DNA from: Bacteroidales bacterium
Lineage (GTDB): Bacteria > Bacteroidota > Bacteroidia > Bacteroidales > UBA932
Reading direction: 5' to 3'
Assembly: GCA_017634595.1 (NCBI GenBank)
Contig: JAGBNC010000021.1
Location: 1-64,000, forward strand
DNA: 64,000 nucleotides
In this document: positions 34,566 through 43,532 of the stretch, one piece after another
Layout of the letters: every line of letters starts with the position of its first letter
Numbering within the stretch: position 1 is the stretch's first letter
Program-made: the position numbers and the translations under genes
Notes under the pieces: model-generated
The model's database searches: none
Told to the model about the DNA's origin: nothing
What the model saw: only the letters and a program-made list of their open reading frames with translations

Positions 34566-35960
34566 CTAAACTGTTCCGCCCAACGAGGAAGCATCATCGC
34601 CGTCCTGCAGGCGGTTAAATTTACGGAAAAGACTAACTATGAAAAATGCCGACACGATGATATTCAATATGTCGGAGATAGGGAAACTCATCCATACTCC
34701 TGTCTCCTTGAACCACAGGGGGAGAGTGTAAATAAGCGGAAGCAGGAAAATCAGCTGCCGCGACAGTGAGAGGAAAATAGATTTCTTCACCATCCCGAGG
34801 CATTGGAACAGGTTCGACGATACCATGCCGAAGCCCACCAGAGCGAAGCCGCAGTTCATGACTCTCAATCCCTTGGAAGACAAGGCAATGAGTTCTGGGT
34901 CGTTGGTAAACAGACGCACCGCCACCTCCGGGATGAGCTCAGAGATCAAGAAGCAGACCGTTGTCACCAGCACCTCCCACCTGGCCGTCAGCAAAAAAAT
35001 CTGCTTGACCCTATGATACTGGCGCGCGCCATAATTGTATCCGGCAATTGGCTGAAGCCCCTGGTTGAAGCCCATGCAGACCATGGCGAAAAGCATGGTA
35101 ATACGATTCACGATACCGTAAGCTCCTATGGCCAGGTCACCTCCATACTTACGCAGCTGCTGGTTAACGAACAGAGCCACAAGGCTGGCTGCACAGTTCA
35201 TGAGGAACGGGCCCACACCGATGGCCAGGGACTGCCTGGCGATCCTCCCGTCCAGACGGAAGAGCGGCTTGGAGAAGTGCAGGAAGCGCTTTTTGTCAGA
35301 TAGGAACTTCAATGTGTACACCAGAGCAAGCAGCTGGCATATTACTGTAGCAAGAGCCGCCCCGCTTATCCCCATACCCAGGCCGAATATCAAGATCGGA
35401 TCGAGTATCGCATTGGAAATAACAGTAAAGAGAGTAAGGCCCATTGCCGTCTTGGGATGCCCGGAGCAACGGATAATCCCGTTGAAACCGTGCATCAGGT
35501 GAGCGAAGGTATTGCCAAGGATAATGATGGTCATATAATCCCTCGCAAAAGGAATGGTCTTGTCGCTGGCCCCGAAGAAATACAGAATAGGATCCAGGAA
35601 TATCATCGCAACGATGGTAAACAGGATGCCGATTCCGGTATTGAGAGTAAGCGTATTGGACAGGACCTTGTTGGCGGCCTCGTAGTTCTTCTGCCCCAGC
35701 AGAATGGAAATCAGGGTCATAGCTCCGACTCCTACCAGAGTACCCAGAGCTATGCTGATATTCATTAAGGGGAAGGTCACGGCAAGGCCGGAGATGGCAT
35801 AAGATCCTACATCGGGAATGTGCCCGATATAGATACTGTCCACCATATTGTAAAGCGACGCCGCCGTCTGGGCTATGATGCCCGGGACGGCGTACTTTCG
35901 AAGCAATGTACCAATTTTCTCGGTACCAAGCTCAAGCGGAGCGGCTGATGCGTCCGCCAT
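34566..35960 (-). CDS. MATE-family multidrug efflux transporter
   Basis: This 464-residue inner-membrane protein has 12 predicted helices in two similar halves, of the DinF/NorM-type MATE family; typical segments are GIIAQTAASLYNMVDSIYIGH at the start and MGFNQGLQPIAGYNYGARQY in the second half. MATE pumps export cationic drugs or metabolites with Na+ or H+. Substrate unknown. It is within the long minus operon, 1 bp after the FKBP gene and 3 bp before the Cmk-like gene. Confidence 0.92.
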   Translation of the reverse strand: MADASAAPLELGTEKIGTLLRKYAVPGIIAQTAASLYNMVDSIYIGHIPDVGSYAISGLAVTFPLMNISIALGTLVGVGAMTLISILLGQKNYEAANKVLSNTLTLNTGIGILFTIVAMIFLDPILYFFGASDKTIPFARDYMTIIILGNTFAHLMHGFNGIIRCSGHPKTAMGLTLFTVISNAILDPILIFGLGMGISGAALATVICQLLALVYTLKFLSDKKRFLHFSKPLFRLDGRIARQSLAIGVGPFLMNCAASLVALFVNQQLRKYGGDLAIGAYGIVNRITMLFAMVCMGFNQGLQPIAGYNYGARQYHRVKQIFLLTARWEVLVTTVCFLISELIPEVAVRLFTNDPELIALSSKGLRVMNCGFALVGFGMVSSNLFQCLGMVKKSIFLSLSRQLIFLLPLIYTLPLWFKETGVWMSFPISDILNIIVSAFFIVSLFRKFNRLQDGDDASSLGGTV

Positions 35961-35961
35961 A

Positions 35962-37014
35962 TCAATTCGGTTTTGCTACTATTTCGATATCGAAGCGCAG
36001 CGGCGAATAGGCCGGAATCTTGCTACCGGAGCCTCTGTAGCCGTAGCCTATCACGGAGTAGAAAATGCCGGTGCCTTTCTCGAAAGGTTTCATGTTCCAA
36101 AGCGTACGGGAGAAGCCTCTGATAATGCTTTCGCCGCCCAGCTTGGTATTCGACCAGCTGCTGCCGAATTCTACTGACATTGGTTCGTAAGTCCGGCTCT
36201 CGCTGAAAACGCCGTGAAAAATGGCGGTATCACGTATGTTAGTATCGAAGACGGTGCCATCGAGCAAGCGTCCGATATAATTGATATACACGGTAGTATC
36301 CCTCAGTTCGACATCTGCCGACGGCGCCTTGGTACTGATATAATAGAATCCGTGGGCGCCGGACGAGTCGGCCTTGGCCTTGACAGGATCGGTACCGTAT
36401 TTTGAAGCGTAATTATGCGCCAGATAGCGGCCAATGGAATCCACCTCCCACTCGTTGACATAATTGAAATACTCCACCAGCTCCAACTCATATATACCGG
36501 AATCCCCGTTCTTCGACTGGTCCGCGCTCAAATAGCCATCGAGATTGTCGAAACGGTTGAAGTTCATGAGCCACGAAGGTATCATCGCCTTGCGCTTTCC
36601 GCCCGGCTTCATGCCTTTGAGCACGTCCTCCAGCCCTGCATACAGTCCCTTGCCATACCAGACCACGGGACCGTAGTAACTGGTCTCGTCGTAAGTACCT
36701 ACCTGCTGGGCTACATGTTCATACGTAGTGCCCGAGATAGTGCCTGCGAGGGTGGTGTAGGTATAATTCACACGCACATAGAAAGAATCCGGGAACTCAC
36801 CGACAGGGTCGCCGGTGCCGGGAGTGTCTTCAAGCAGCCAGGCCCCGAGACCGGTCTGGGTCCACAGGTATTCGGGATGTTTCTGTTTCTGAACATGCAC
36901 CCACGCCTCAATATAACGACGCGTAGCATCGGTATCCAGAGATGAAGGTTTACGAGCACAGCCGGCAAAGCAGAGAGCAGCGACGGCCACAATAAGTATA
37001 ATGTTTTTCTTCAT
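35962..37014 (-). CDS. FKBP-type peptidyl-prolyl isomerase, lipoprotein, two domains
   Basis: The 350-residue protein has a lipoprotein signal (LCFAGCARK) and two FKBP-like domains: about 60-200 (GTYDETSYYGPVVWYGKGLYAGLEDVLKGMKPGGKRKAMIPSWL) and about 225-350 (GRLLDGTVFDTN...GFSRTLWNMKPFEKGTGIFYSVIGYGYRGSGSKIPAYSPLRFDIEI). It should catalyse proline isomerisation of exported proteins in the periplasm, as GldI-type lipoproteins do. The start is MKKNIILIV at 37014, which follows the DHH gene stop by 2 bp; the longer frame begins inside that gene. Confidence 0.88.
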   Translation of the reverse strand: MKKNIILIVAVAALCFAGCARKPSSLDTDATRRYIEAWVHVQKQKHPEYLWTQTGLGAWLLEDTPGTGDPVGEFPDSFYVRVNYTYTTLAGTISGTTYEHVAQQVGTYDETSYYGPVVWYGKGLYAGLEDVLKGMKPGGKRKAMIPSWLMNFNRFDNLDGYLSADQSKNGDSGIYELELVEYFNYVNEWEVDSIGRYLAHNYASKYGTDPVKAKADSSGAHGFYYISTKAPSADVELRDTTVYINYIGRLLDGTVFDTNIRDTAIFHGVFSESRTYEPMSVEFGSSWSNTKLGGESIIRGFSRTLWNMKPFEKGTGIFYSVIGYGYRGSGSKIPAYSPLRFDIEIVAKPN

Positions 37015-37016
37015 TT

Positions 37017-38069
37017 TCAATTGTTGCAATAGTTTTCCTGCATGAACCGTGCCGCCACATCTTCAACGTAGTGCCGGACCAGATCAGCAGACTGCACGTC
37101 TGCCGGGATAATAATCTTGCCGCCGGACGCCTGTTCATGCCCGCCGCCGTGGAAACGCTCAGCAGCGAGGAGACGCGCCGACACGCCGGCCTTGGAACGA
37201 AGCGAAACCCTGAAGCGGCCGTCTTCCTCCTCCTTTGCCAGAATACTGAGCCGGACATCCTTGACAGCAAGAGGCATGTTGACAAAGCCCTCGGTCTCAC
37301 CGTCCAGCAAAGCATGGCGCTTATAAAAATCATTGCGCAGCACGGTCACGGCAGCCCCGCATGGGAGTATGTGCATAAGCTCCGAGAGCATCTCTCCCTG
37401 AGCGGCCAGCCTGTTGGGGCGCTCGCAGAAATACAGACGATCTATTATGGCCTCCCTGTCCACCCCTGCGGCCAGAAGTTCCGAGGCCATGCGCAGGGTA
37501 CCCGGGAAAACCGAATTGGCGAAATTGTTCGTATCCGTGGTCATCCCTGTCATCAGAGCTGCTGCGGCTGCAGCCGGAAGCCTGGTGGCATCCGATTGAA
37601 TATCAGGCATCAGCATCAGGACCGAATACAAAAGCTCGCAGGCCGACGACACGCTGACAGAGCTGAAGCTCAGGTCAAAATCCTGAAGCGCCGGAGACTG
37701 ATGATGATCTATAAGCACTTTGCGTCCAGGGCAAGAGCGCAAAGCCTGTTCGAGTCCCTCAGCCCTGGACATCGTGTTGAAGTCCAAGCAAATGAGCAAA
37801 TCGGTGCGGCCGAGGCGGGCCTGCGCGCGGGCTAAGTCCGCATCCGCTACAACATGATCAGCATGCCCCATGACAAAGTCAAGTGACGCAGGAGCGCTGT
37901 CGGGAAACAGCGCCAAGGCATCTTTGGAGCGACACTGCCTAAGGTATGAGGTCATGGCCGCGCAACTGCCTACAGCATCCCCGTCGGGACGTGCATGGCA
38001 GACGCATGTAATGCACTCTGCTTCATCTATCCAGCCACTTAAAAGCCGGGCCTTTTCGCTTATATTCAC
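37017..38069 (-). CDS. nrnA: DHH-family phosphoesterase (NrnA-like)
   Basis: The 350-residue cytoplasmic protein has the DHH domain (ITCVCHARPDGDAVGSC with metal ligands, and LIDHHQSP) and the C-terminal DHHA1 domain (LRSKAGVSARLLAAERFHGGGHEQASGG). NrnA-type enzymes degrade very short RNA (nanoRNA) and 3'-phosphoadenosine 5'-phosphate, or cyclic dinucleotide products. Which one applies is not shown. The start is a GTG only four bases after a TAAATTTG box (38081-38074, minus), so its mRNA is expected to be leaderless. It is the first gene of the long operon. Confidence 0.9.
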   Translation of the reverse strand: MNISEKARLLSGWIDEAECITCVCHARPDGDAVGSCAAMTSYLRQCRSKDALALFPDSAPASLDFVMGHADHVVADADLARAQARLGRTDLLICLDFNTMSRAEGLEQALRSCPGRKVLIDHHQSPALQDFDLSFSSVSVSSACELLYSVLMLMPDIQSDATRLPAAAAAALMTGMTTDTNNFANSVFPGTLRMASELLAAGVDREAIIDRLYFCERPNRLAAQGEMLSELMHILPCGAAVTVLRNDFYKRHALLDGETEGFVNMPLAVKDVRLSILAKEEEDGRFRVSLRSKAGVSARLLAAERFHGGGHEQASGGKIIIPADVQSADLVRHYVEDVAARFMQENYCNN

Positions 38070-38073
38070 GATG

Positions 38074-38081
38074 CAAATTTA
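38074..38081 (-). promoter_or_regulatory. -7 box of the 38069-30000 operon
   Basis: TAAATTTG on the minus strand, four bases before the GTG start at 38069. No good -33 element is seen at the right distance. Confidence 0.55.
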
Positions 38082-38090
38082 ACAATAATA

Positions 38091-38121
38091 TTGCATTTCA
38101 TAAATCATTTTTATAACTTTG
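38091..38121 (+). promoter_or_regulatory. Promoter of the 230-aa membrane protein gene
   Basis: TTG (38091-38093), 20-nt spacer, TAACTTTG (38114-38121), 32 bases before the ATG at 38154. Confidence 0.7.
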
Positions 38122-38153
38122 TCCGACTTTGCAAATAAATAAGAATACATAAA

Positions 38154-38846
38154 ATGAACAAAGCATTAAAGATCATTCTTGAGGTCATCCTCTTCATCGG
38201 AATCGTTGGCCTGGTGTATGCTATCTACAGCAGTATCATGAAGCCTGTTAACTTCAACAAGCAGAAAGAAAAACGCGAGGCCGTGGCCATCCAGCGCCTG
38301 AAAGACATCCGTACCCTTCAGGTAGCGTACAAGAGTGTGAACGGCAAGTTCGTCTCCACAATCGACTCACTCAAGAATTTCTACGAGAACGGAAAAATGT
38401 CCGTCGTCATGCAGATCGGTTCGGCCGATGACTCCATCGCATGGGCCCACACTGAGAAAATCAAGAAGGCAAACCGCAAAATCACCCCTGAGAAGCTCCT
38501 TGAGATGTACAATACAGGAGACAAGAATCTGGTGTTCTCCGTAGCCACACAGATCCCCGTCAAAGATACTCTCTTCCTCCGCAGGGATAATTTCTGCATC
38601 GACTCTCTTGCCACTATTCCCTTCTCCGGCGGCGCTCCGGTAGAGATGACGGCTGAGACCCACATGGTGTCCGGCGTTCCCGTGCCTCTGTTCGAGGCCA
38701 AGATGCCATATAAGCTTCTCCTCAAGGGCATGGACAACCAGCTCAGGATCAACCTCGACGCCGAGCGCAAAGACCAGAACAAGTACGAAGGTCTGCAGGT
38801 TGGAAGCGTGACCGCTCCTAATAACAACGCAGGTAACTGGGAGTAG
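38154..38846 (+). CDS. Conserved membrane-anchored protein of unknown function
   Basis: The 230-residue protein has one N-terminal membrane helix (ILEVILFIGIVGLVYAIYSSI) and a soluble part with a short helical stretch followed by a beta-rich domain (about 130-215). The layout recalls pilin-like or GldM-like N-terminal regions (RLKDIRTLQVAYKSVNGKFVSTIDSLKNFY), but I do not recognise a family. It is the first gene of an operon with DUF3822, rsmD and a UDG-like gene; DUF3822 follows after 4 bp. Confidence 0.72.
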   Translation: MNKALKIILEVILFIGIVGLVYAIYSSIMKPVNFNKQKEKREAVAIQRLKDIRTLQVAYKSVNGKFVSTIDSLKNFYENGKMSVVMQIGSADDSIAWAHTEKIKKANRKITPEKLLEMYNTGDKNLVFSVATQIPVKDTLFLRRDNFCIDSLATIPFSGGAPVEMTAETHMVSGVPVPLFEAKMPYKLLLKGMDNQLRINLDAERKDQNKYEGLQVGSVTAPNNNAGNWE

Positions 38847-38850
38847 CATA

Positions 38851-39312
38851 GTGTTTACCCTGGTTCCCGTCAATTTTTTCAATCCGGCAGCTGCACGCGA
38901 CGCTCTGTCCGAGGTAATGCAGGTAAAAGACGGCGACAAGGTAGATTACAAAGAAATCCCCCAATACGGTGCGGAACTGATATATATTTCCGACGGGACA
39001 TTACTCCCGCCGGAAATATTTTTTATTCTTGAAGAGCTTCCCCGATGTCCTGAGTACAACAAGCTCCTGTGCAGTTGGAAAGACGGGATACTGTGGCTTG
39101 CCGTGGCCCAGGGGAAGAGTCTTTTACTGGCCAATTGCTATCCGGCCCAGGACTTTACCACGGCTCAGTATTATATATTTCTGGCGCTGAAATCGCTGCA
39201 ACTCAACCCGGAAGTTACCACAATCCATTTCCGGCATTCCCTGCCGGAAGATGCCCAGTTGTCGCTCTACCGCTACTTCAAATCGGTAGAATGCCTGACC
39301 GCAGTTTCATAG
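38851..39312 (+). CDS. DUF3822-family protein, apparently short form
   Basis: The product (153 residues, GTG start) has the DUF3822 core FTLVPVNFFNPAAARDALSEVM and ends with LKSLQLNPEVTTIHFRHSLPEDAQL. DUF3822 proteins of Bacteroidota have an actin-like (ASKHA) fold, are usually about 100 residues longer at the N terminus, and lie next to rsmD, as here. The function is unknown. The usual N-terminal part is missing or replaced by the preceding gene. It is 4 bp after the membrane protein gene. Confidence 0.72.
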   Translation: MFTLVPVNFFNPAAARDALSEVMQVKDGDKVDYKEIPQYGAELIYISDGTLLPPEIFFILEELPRCPEYNKLLCSWKDGILWLAVAQGKSLLLANCYPAQDFTTAQYYIFLALKSLQLNPEVTTIHFRHSLPEDAQLSLYRYFKSVECLTAVS

Positions 39313-39394
39313 CATAACTCTTTAGCCACCGCAATGTCCGGCCGACCTTCTTATGGTCCGTGGGATAAGGCAGCGGCCGGAAGCAACAGCAATC

Positions 39395-39958
39395 ATGAGA
39401 ATAATTGGAGGCAAATTGAAAGGCAAGACTATCCTGCCGCCTATGGGCTATAAAGCCCGCCCCACCACCGACTTTGCCCGGGAGGGGCTCTTCAATATAT
39501 TGGACAACGAGTATGAATTCGAAGACCTTAAGGTGCTTGACCTTTTCGGAGGTACCGGAGTGGTTTCATTTGAGTTTGCATCCAGAGGTGCCGGACATGT
39601 CTGGTGCGTTGAAATGTCCAAAGAGAATGCAGCCTTTATAAAGCGCGAGGCCGCCCGGCTCGGGCTCGGCAACGTAACTGCCGTCCACACCAACGTCTTC
39701 GACTTCCTCCCCATTTGCCGGGAAAAATTCGACATAATATTCGCAGATCCGCCTTACGCCCTGGAGGGACTGGACACCATTCCCGACAAAGTGCTTTCGC
39801 GTGACATTCTGCACCCCGGCGGCTATTTTATCCTTGAGCATGGAGGTGAGTATTCGTTCAACGACCACCCGCGTTTCGTTAAGGAACGCAACTACGGCCG
39901 AGTGCACTTCACTTTCTTCACCTCTCCTTCTCCTTCCAGTTCCGACGGCGAGGCATGA
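39395..39958 (+). CDS. rsmD: 16S rRNA (guanine966-N2)-methyltransferase RsmD
   Basis: RsmD methylates G966 of 16S rRNA in the small subunit. The 187-residue protein starts MRIIGGKLKGKTI, has the SAM motif VLDLFGGTGVVSFEFASRG and the N6/N2-methyltransferase motif IIFADPPYAL. A longer frame begins at 39353 but is not family-like. It overlaps the next gene by 4 bp (ATGA). Confidence 0.94.
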   Translation: MRIIGGKLKGKTILPPMGYKARPTTDFAREGLFNILDNEYEFEDLKVLDLFGGTGVVSFEFASRGAGHVWCVEMSKENAAFIKREAARLGLGNVTAVHTNVFDFLPICREKFDIIFADPPYALEGLDTIPDKVLSRDILHPGGYFILEHGGEYSFNDHPRFVKERNYGRVHFTFFTSPSPSSSDGEA

Positions 39959-40533
39959 TTACAGATATTGAATACCATCCATTCGAGCCGTTCCTGCCCG
40001 ATAATGCCAAGGTGCTGTTCCTGGGCAGTTTCCCTCCCGGGAGCAAACGCTGGAGCATGGACTTCTATTACCCGAATTTCATAAACGATTTTTGGAGAAT
40101 CATGGGTATGATTTACTTCGGGCAAAGAGATTATTTCGTTCGAAGCGGCCACAAATCATTTGATAAAGAGCACATTATCCGTTTCTGCAAAGACCAGGGT
40201 TTTGCTCTGTACGATACTGCATATGCTATCAAGCGCTTGAAAGATAATGCTTCAGACAAGTTCTTGGAAGTGATTGAAAGCGTCAATGTCGCATCATTGC
40301 TGGACCAAATACCCAACTGCAAGATTATTGCAGCCACAGGGCAAAAAGCTGCTGAAATTGTGGCGGAACAGTTTCATGTTCCGGCACCAGCCGTAGGCAG
40401 TAGCTGCAAGATTAAAGGCTCCGGAGGCGACATTCTGTTCTGGAGAATGCCATCCACATCCAGAGCCTACCCTCTATCAATTGACAAGAAAGCCGGAATA
40501 TACCGGACAATGCTGGACAGCGTTACCGTTTGA
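39955..40533 (+). CDS. Uracil-DNA-glycosylase-superfamily protein
   Basis: The 192-residue protein has the UDG-fold motifs VLFLGSFPPGSKRWSMDFYYPNFINDFW (motif near the uracil-binding loop; GSFPPG) and LFWRMPSTSRAYP (the His/Ser loop). It fits the MUG-like or hypoxanthine/uracil glycosylase group often annotated as DNA-deoxyinosine glycosylase. It probably acts in base-excision repair. It is translated with rsmD and converges with mazG, 14 bp between stops. Confidence 0.8.
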   Translation: MITDIEYHPFEPFLPDNAKVLFLGSFPPGSKRWSMDFYYPNFINDFWRIMGMIYFGQRDYFVRSGHKSFDKEHIIRFCKDQGFALYDTAYAIKRLKDNASDKFLEVIESVNVASLLDQIPNCKIIAATGQKAAEIVAEQFHVPAPAVGSSCKIKGSGGDILFWRMPSTSRAYPLSIDKKAGIYRTMLDSVTV

Positions 40534-40547
40534 ACCTCTGAACTGTA

Positions 40548-41339
40548 TCAAAGCCCTTGGGCCTTGGCCTCGTCCCATATGGCGTCCATCTCGGCGAGGG
40601 ACATGTCGGAGAACTTACGTCCCCTCTTGAGCGTGTGCTCTTCCAGATATGTAAAACGCCTCTTGAACTTGCTGCAGCTGGCGCCCAAGGCGGCCTCAGC
40701 ATCTACACCGTACAGTCTGGCCGCATTCAGAACGGCAAACAGCAAATCGCCGAATTCCTCCTGCATATGGCTGGCGGAGCCCTCCGAGCAAGCCCCACGG
40801 GCCTCACCCAGTTCTTCTCTAACCTTATCCCATACATCTTCAGGCTTCTCCCAGTCGAAGCCGCAGCCACGTGCCTTCTCCTGCATGGCAAGGGCTTTCA
40901 GCAGGGCCGGCATCGCATCGGGGATCCCTTCCATGACTGTCTTGTTGCCGCCCTTTTCCTTTGCTTTCACCAACTCCCATGTATCGGCAATCTCCTTGGC
41001 CGAAGTGGCTTCACCCTTCTTGTCTCCAAAAACATGCGGGTGCCGGAAAATCATCTTCTCGCATACTTTGTCAATGCAGTCGGCAATGTCGAAACTCCCC
41101 TGCTCCTGGGCTATGCGCGCATAGAACACCATGTGATAGAGCAAGTCGCCAATCTCCTTGGCCACGGCTGAAGGCTCGCCTTTCAGAATGGCGTCACTGA
41201 GCTCGTAAACTTCTTCCTCAGTAAGCCGCCGTATGCTCTCCATCGTTTGCTCGGCATTCCAGGGGCACTGCTCCCTGAGCGCGTCCATAATATCAAGAAG
41301 CCGCCCGAAGGCGGCCATTTTTTGTTCTCTGCTATGCAT
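40548..41339 (-). CDS. mazG: Nucleoside triphosphate pyrophosphohydrolase MazG
   Basis: MazG hydrolyses nucleoside triphosphates to monophosphates, and cleans up abnormal nucleotides or lowers ppGpp. The 263-residue, two-domain protein matches the E. coli size; the N-terminal motif is ALREQCPWNAEQTMESIRRLTEEEVYELSDAI with the EExxE metal ligands, and the second domain has EEFGDLLFAVLNAARL. It is the last gene of the ackA-ptb-mazG run, 8 bp after ptb. Confidence 0.94.
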   Translation of the reverse strand: MHSREQKMAAFGRLLDIMDALREQCPWNAEQTMESIRRLTEEEVYELSDAILKGEPSAVAKEIGDLLYHMVFYARIAQEQGSFDIADCIDKVCEKMIFRHPHVFGDKKGEATSAKEIADTWELVKAKEKGGNKTVMEGIPDAMPALLKALAMQEKARGCGFDWEKPEDVWDKVREELGEARGACSEGSASHMQEEFGDLLFAVLNAARLYGVDAEAALGASCSKFKRRFTYLEEHTLKRGRKFSDMSLAEMDAIWDEAKAQGL

Positions 41340-41347
41340 GTACCCTG

Positions 41348-42259
41348 CTATTTACTAACGAACATCACTGCCTCGGCGATGGAGTTCAGCTTGGTATCCA
41401 CGCTGTCAGCACGGCTGGCAAGGATACAAGGAGCTGTAGTTCCAACAAGCATACCTGCCTGACGGACACCGGGGCACAACTTGCTGTTGGCCTTCCAGAA
41501 CACATTGGCAGACTCAATATTGGGGAACAGGAGACAGTCGGCGTCGCCGGCGACCTCACTGCGAAGCTTCTTGATTTCTACAGATTCCTTGTCTATGCAC
41601 ACGTCAAGGGCCAGAGGGCCGTCTCCGATACATCCGGGGATCTGTCCGCGCTCGCACATCTTGGCAAGCATAGCTCCCTCAATGCATGCCGGCATGGAAT
41701 CCAGCATCTGCTCTGAAGCGGCAACGAAAGCGATTTTAGGGGTGGCGATGCCGAAGGACTTGGCCACGCCGAGCAGGAAATTAGAGATCTTAACTTTCTG
41801 ACGGAAGTCAGGGAGGGGAACGACCGCCATGTCGCTGAAGAAGATAAGCTTATGATAATTAGGGTTCTCCACTACGCTGACATGGCTGAGCAAGCCCTTG
41901 GGTGGAAGAAGCCCGGTCTCTTTATTGAGGATGGCGCGGAGGAACTTGTCGGTAGAGCAGAGGCCTTTCATCAACACATCAGCCTCGCCGTCATGGACCA
42001 TCTGCACCGCCTGGGCGACAGCCTTGAGTTCGACAGGGTTGTCAACAATGGTAAATTTGCTGATATCCAAGCCGTTATCAGTGCAGACCTGAGCTATTTT
42101 GGCAGCGTCGCCAACCAGGGTAACCGTAACAAAACCCTTCTCGACCGCCTTGTATGCGGCCTCTATAGAGTGCTCGTCAACGCCCCAGGCGACAACCATT
42201 CTTTTGCAGATTCCCTTAGCCTTGAGGGTCTCGAAAACATCGTTGAAATTCTTAATCAT
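41348..42259 (-). CDS. ptb: Phosphate butyryltransferase-type phosphotransacylase
   Basis: The 303-residue enzyme moves acyl groups between CoA and phosphate. It matches the Ptb family (short form, about 300 residues) rather than Pta: VDEHSIEAAYKAVEKGFVTVTLVGD, DVLMKGLCSTDKFLRAILNKETGLLP and AGMLVGTTAPCILASRADS are typical. It is coupled (5-bp gap) with an acetate kinase instead of the usual butyrate kinase, so it may serve acetyl-CoA, or butyryl- or other short acyl-CoAs, in fermentation. Confidence 0.88.
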   Translation of the reverse strand: MIKNFNDVFETLKAKGICKRMVVAWGVDEHSIEAAYKAVEKGFVTVTLVGDAAKIAQVCTDNGLDISKFTIVDNPVELKAVAQAVQMVHDGEADVLMKGLCSTDKFLRAILNKETGLLPPKGLLSHVSVVENPNYHKLIFFSDMAVVPLPDFRQKVKISNFLLGVAKSFGIATPKIAFVAASEQMLDSMPACIEGAMLAKMCERGQIPGCIGDGPLALDVCIDKESVEIKKLRSEVAGDADCLLFPNIESANVFWKANSKLCPGVRQAGMLVGTTAPCILASRADSVDTKLNSIAEAVMFVSK

Positions 42260-42264
42260 AGACT

Positions 42265-43479
42265 TTATTCTTCAATTGTTGATACTATCTTCATTGTATC
42301 CCTTGCAATGACAAGCTCCTCGTCAGTAGGGATAAGAGCCACCTTGACGGTGGAATCGGGGGCTGAGATGATGGTCTCTGTATGGGCACTCTCATTGACC
42401 TCGGAATCAATCTTGACGCCCATATAGCCCAACTGCTCGCAGATGCGGCGGCGCAGGCGTGGATTGTGCTCGCCGATACCGGCAGTGAACACTATAAGGT
42501 CCACTCCGTTCAATTCCGCAATGTAGCCGCCTACGAGCTTAACTATATCGAAGGTAAGCTTCTTCAGCACTATCTTGGCCTTAGGGTCTCCCTGCAAGGC
42601 AAGGGAGTTCATATCGCGGGCGTCCGAGCTCACGCCACTAAGCCCGAGGAATCCACTCTTCTTATTCATTATCTCGGTCATCTGGTCCGGAGTCAGATTC
42701 TCCTTCTTCATGATGTAAGGGATAATGTTGGCGTCTATAATACCGCAACGGGTTCCCATTATCATACCCTCAAGCGGGGTGAAACCCATGGATGTATCGA
42801 TGCACTTTCCATCTTTGATGGCGGTCACGGAGCTGCCGTTGCCTATATGGCAGGTGATGATCTTGGAGTGTTCCAGATCTATCCCGGCGAGCTTGGCGCC
42901 TCTCTGGGACACATATTGATGGCTGGTTCCGTGGGCGCCGTAACGACGCACATGATACTTCTCGTAGTATTCCCAAGGCAATGCGTACATATATGCGTAC
43001 GGTTCCATGGTCTGATGGAATGCAGTATCAAAAGTCACTACCTGAGGCACATCCGGAAGTACTGCGCTGACGGCATGGATACCAAGCAAGTGAGCAGGAT
43101 TGTGAAGCGGAGCGAAGTCGCAGCATATCTCGATCTTCTTGAGCACGTCATCATCGACCAGGGCACTTCCGCTGAAGAAATCAGCACCCTGAACTATACG
43201 GTGGCCGACTGCTTCAATATCATCGAAAGAGGACAGCACGCCGAAAACTGGATCCACCAATGCATCCATGACGAGCTTCATGCCAACTTTATGATCGGGG
43301 ATAGGAAGATTGCGCACAAAACCTTCTTTGTTTGTGGGCTTGTGTGTTATAGTACCTTCAGGAAGACCGATTTTCTCAACGAGACCTTTGGCCAAGATGT
43401 CATAGACATCGTCGCTCTTCATATCCAGAAGCTGGTATTTCACAGAAGAGCTGCCGCAATTGATTACTAGTATTATCAT
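42265..43479 (-). CDS. ackA: Acetate kinase
   Basis: AckA makes ATP and acetate from acetyl phosphate in fermentation. The 404-residue protein has signature 1 (VINCGSSSVKYQLL), FDTAFHQTM, GAHGTSHQYVSQRGAKLAG and HIGNGSSVTAIKDGKCIDTSMGFTP, all characteristic of acetate kinase and distinct from butyrate kinase. It is first in the ackA-ptb-mazG run. A TAAATTTG box lies eight bases before its ATG (43495-43488). Confidence 0.96.
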   Translation of the reverse strand: MIILVINCGSSSVKYQLLDMKSDDVYDILAKGLVEKIGLPEGTITHKPTNKEGFVRNLPIPDHKVGMKLVMDALVDPVFGVLSSFDDIEAVGHRIVQGADFFSGSALVDDDVLKKIEICCDFAPLHNPAHLLGIHAVSAVLPDVPQVVTFDTAFHQTMEPYAYMYALPWEYYEKYHVRRYGAHGTSHQYVSQRGAKLAGIDLEHSKIITCHIGNGSSVTAIKDGKCIDTSMGFTPLEGMIMGTRCGIIDANIIPYIMKKENLTPDQMTEIMNKKSGFLGLSGVSSDARDMNSLALQGDPKAKIVLKKLTFDIVKLVGGYIAELNGVDLIVFTAGIGEHNPRLRRRICEQLGYMGVKIDSEVNESAHTETIISAPDSTVKVALIPTDEELVIARDTMKIVSTIEE

Positions 43480-43532
43480 AATGGGTACAAATTTAATAAA
43501 TTATGTCTAAATTGCAGCGTAAAAACTAAACT

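Noticed and set aside
30000-38069. A special functional link among the seven genes of the minus-strand operon
   Set aside because: The genes are ordinary housekeeping functions from different pathways; close spacing is common in this genome.
42382-43470. 362-aa plus-strand frame opposite ackA
   Set aside because: Shadow of ackA; no conserved motif.
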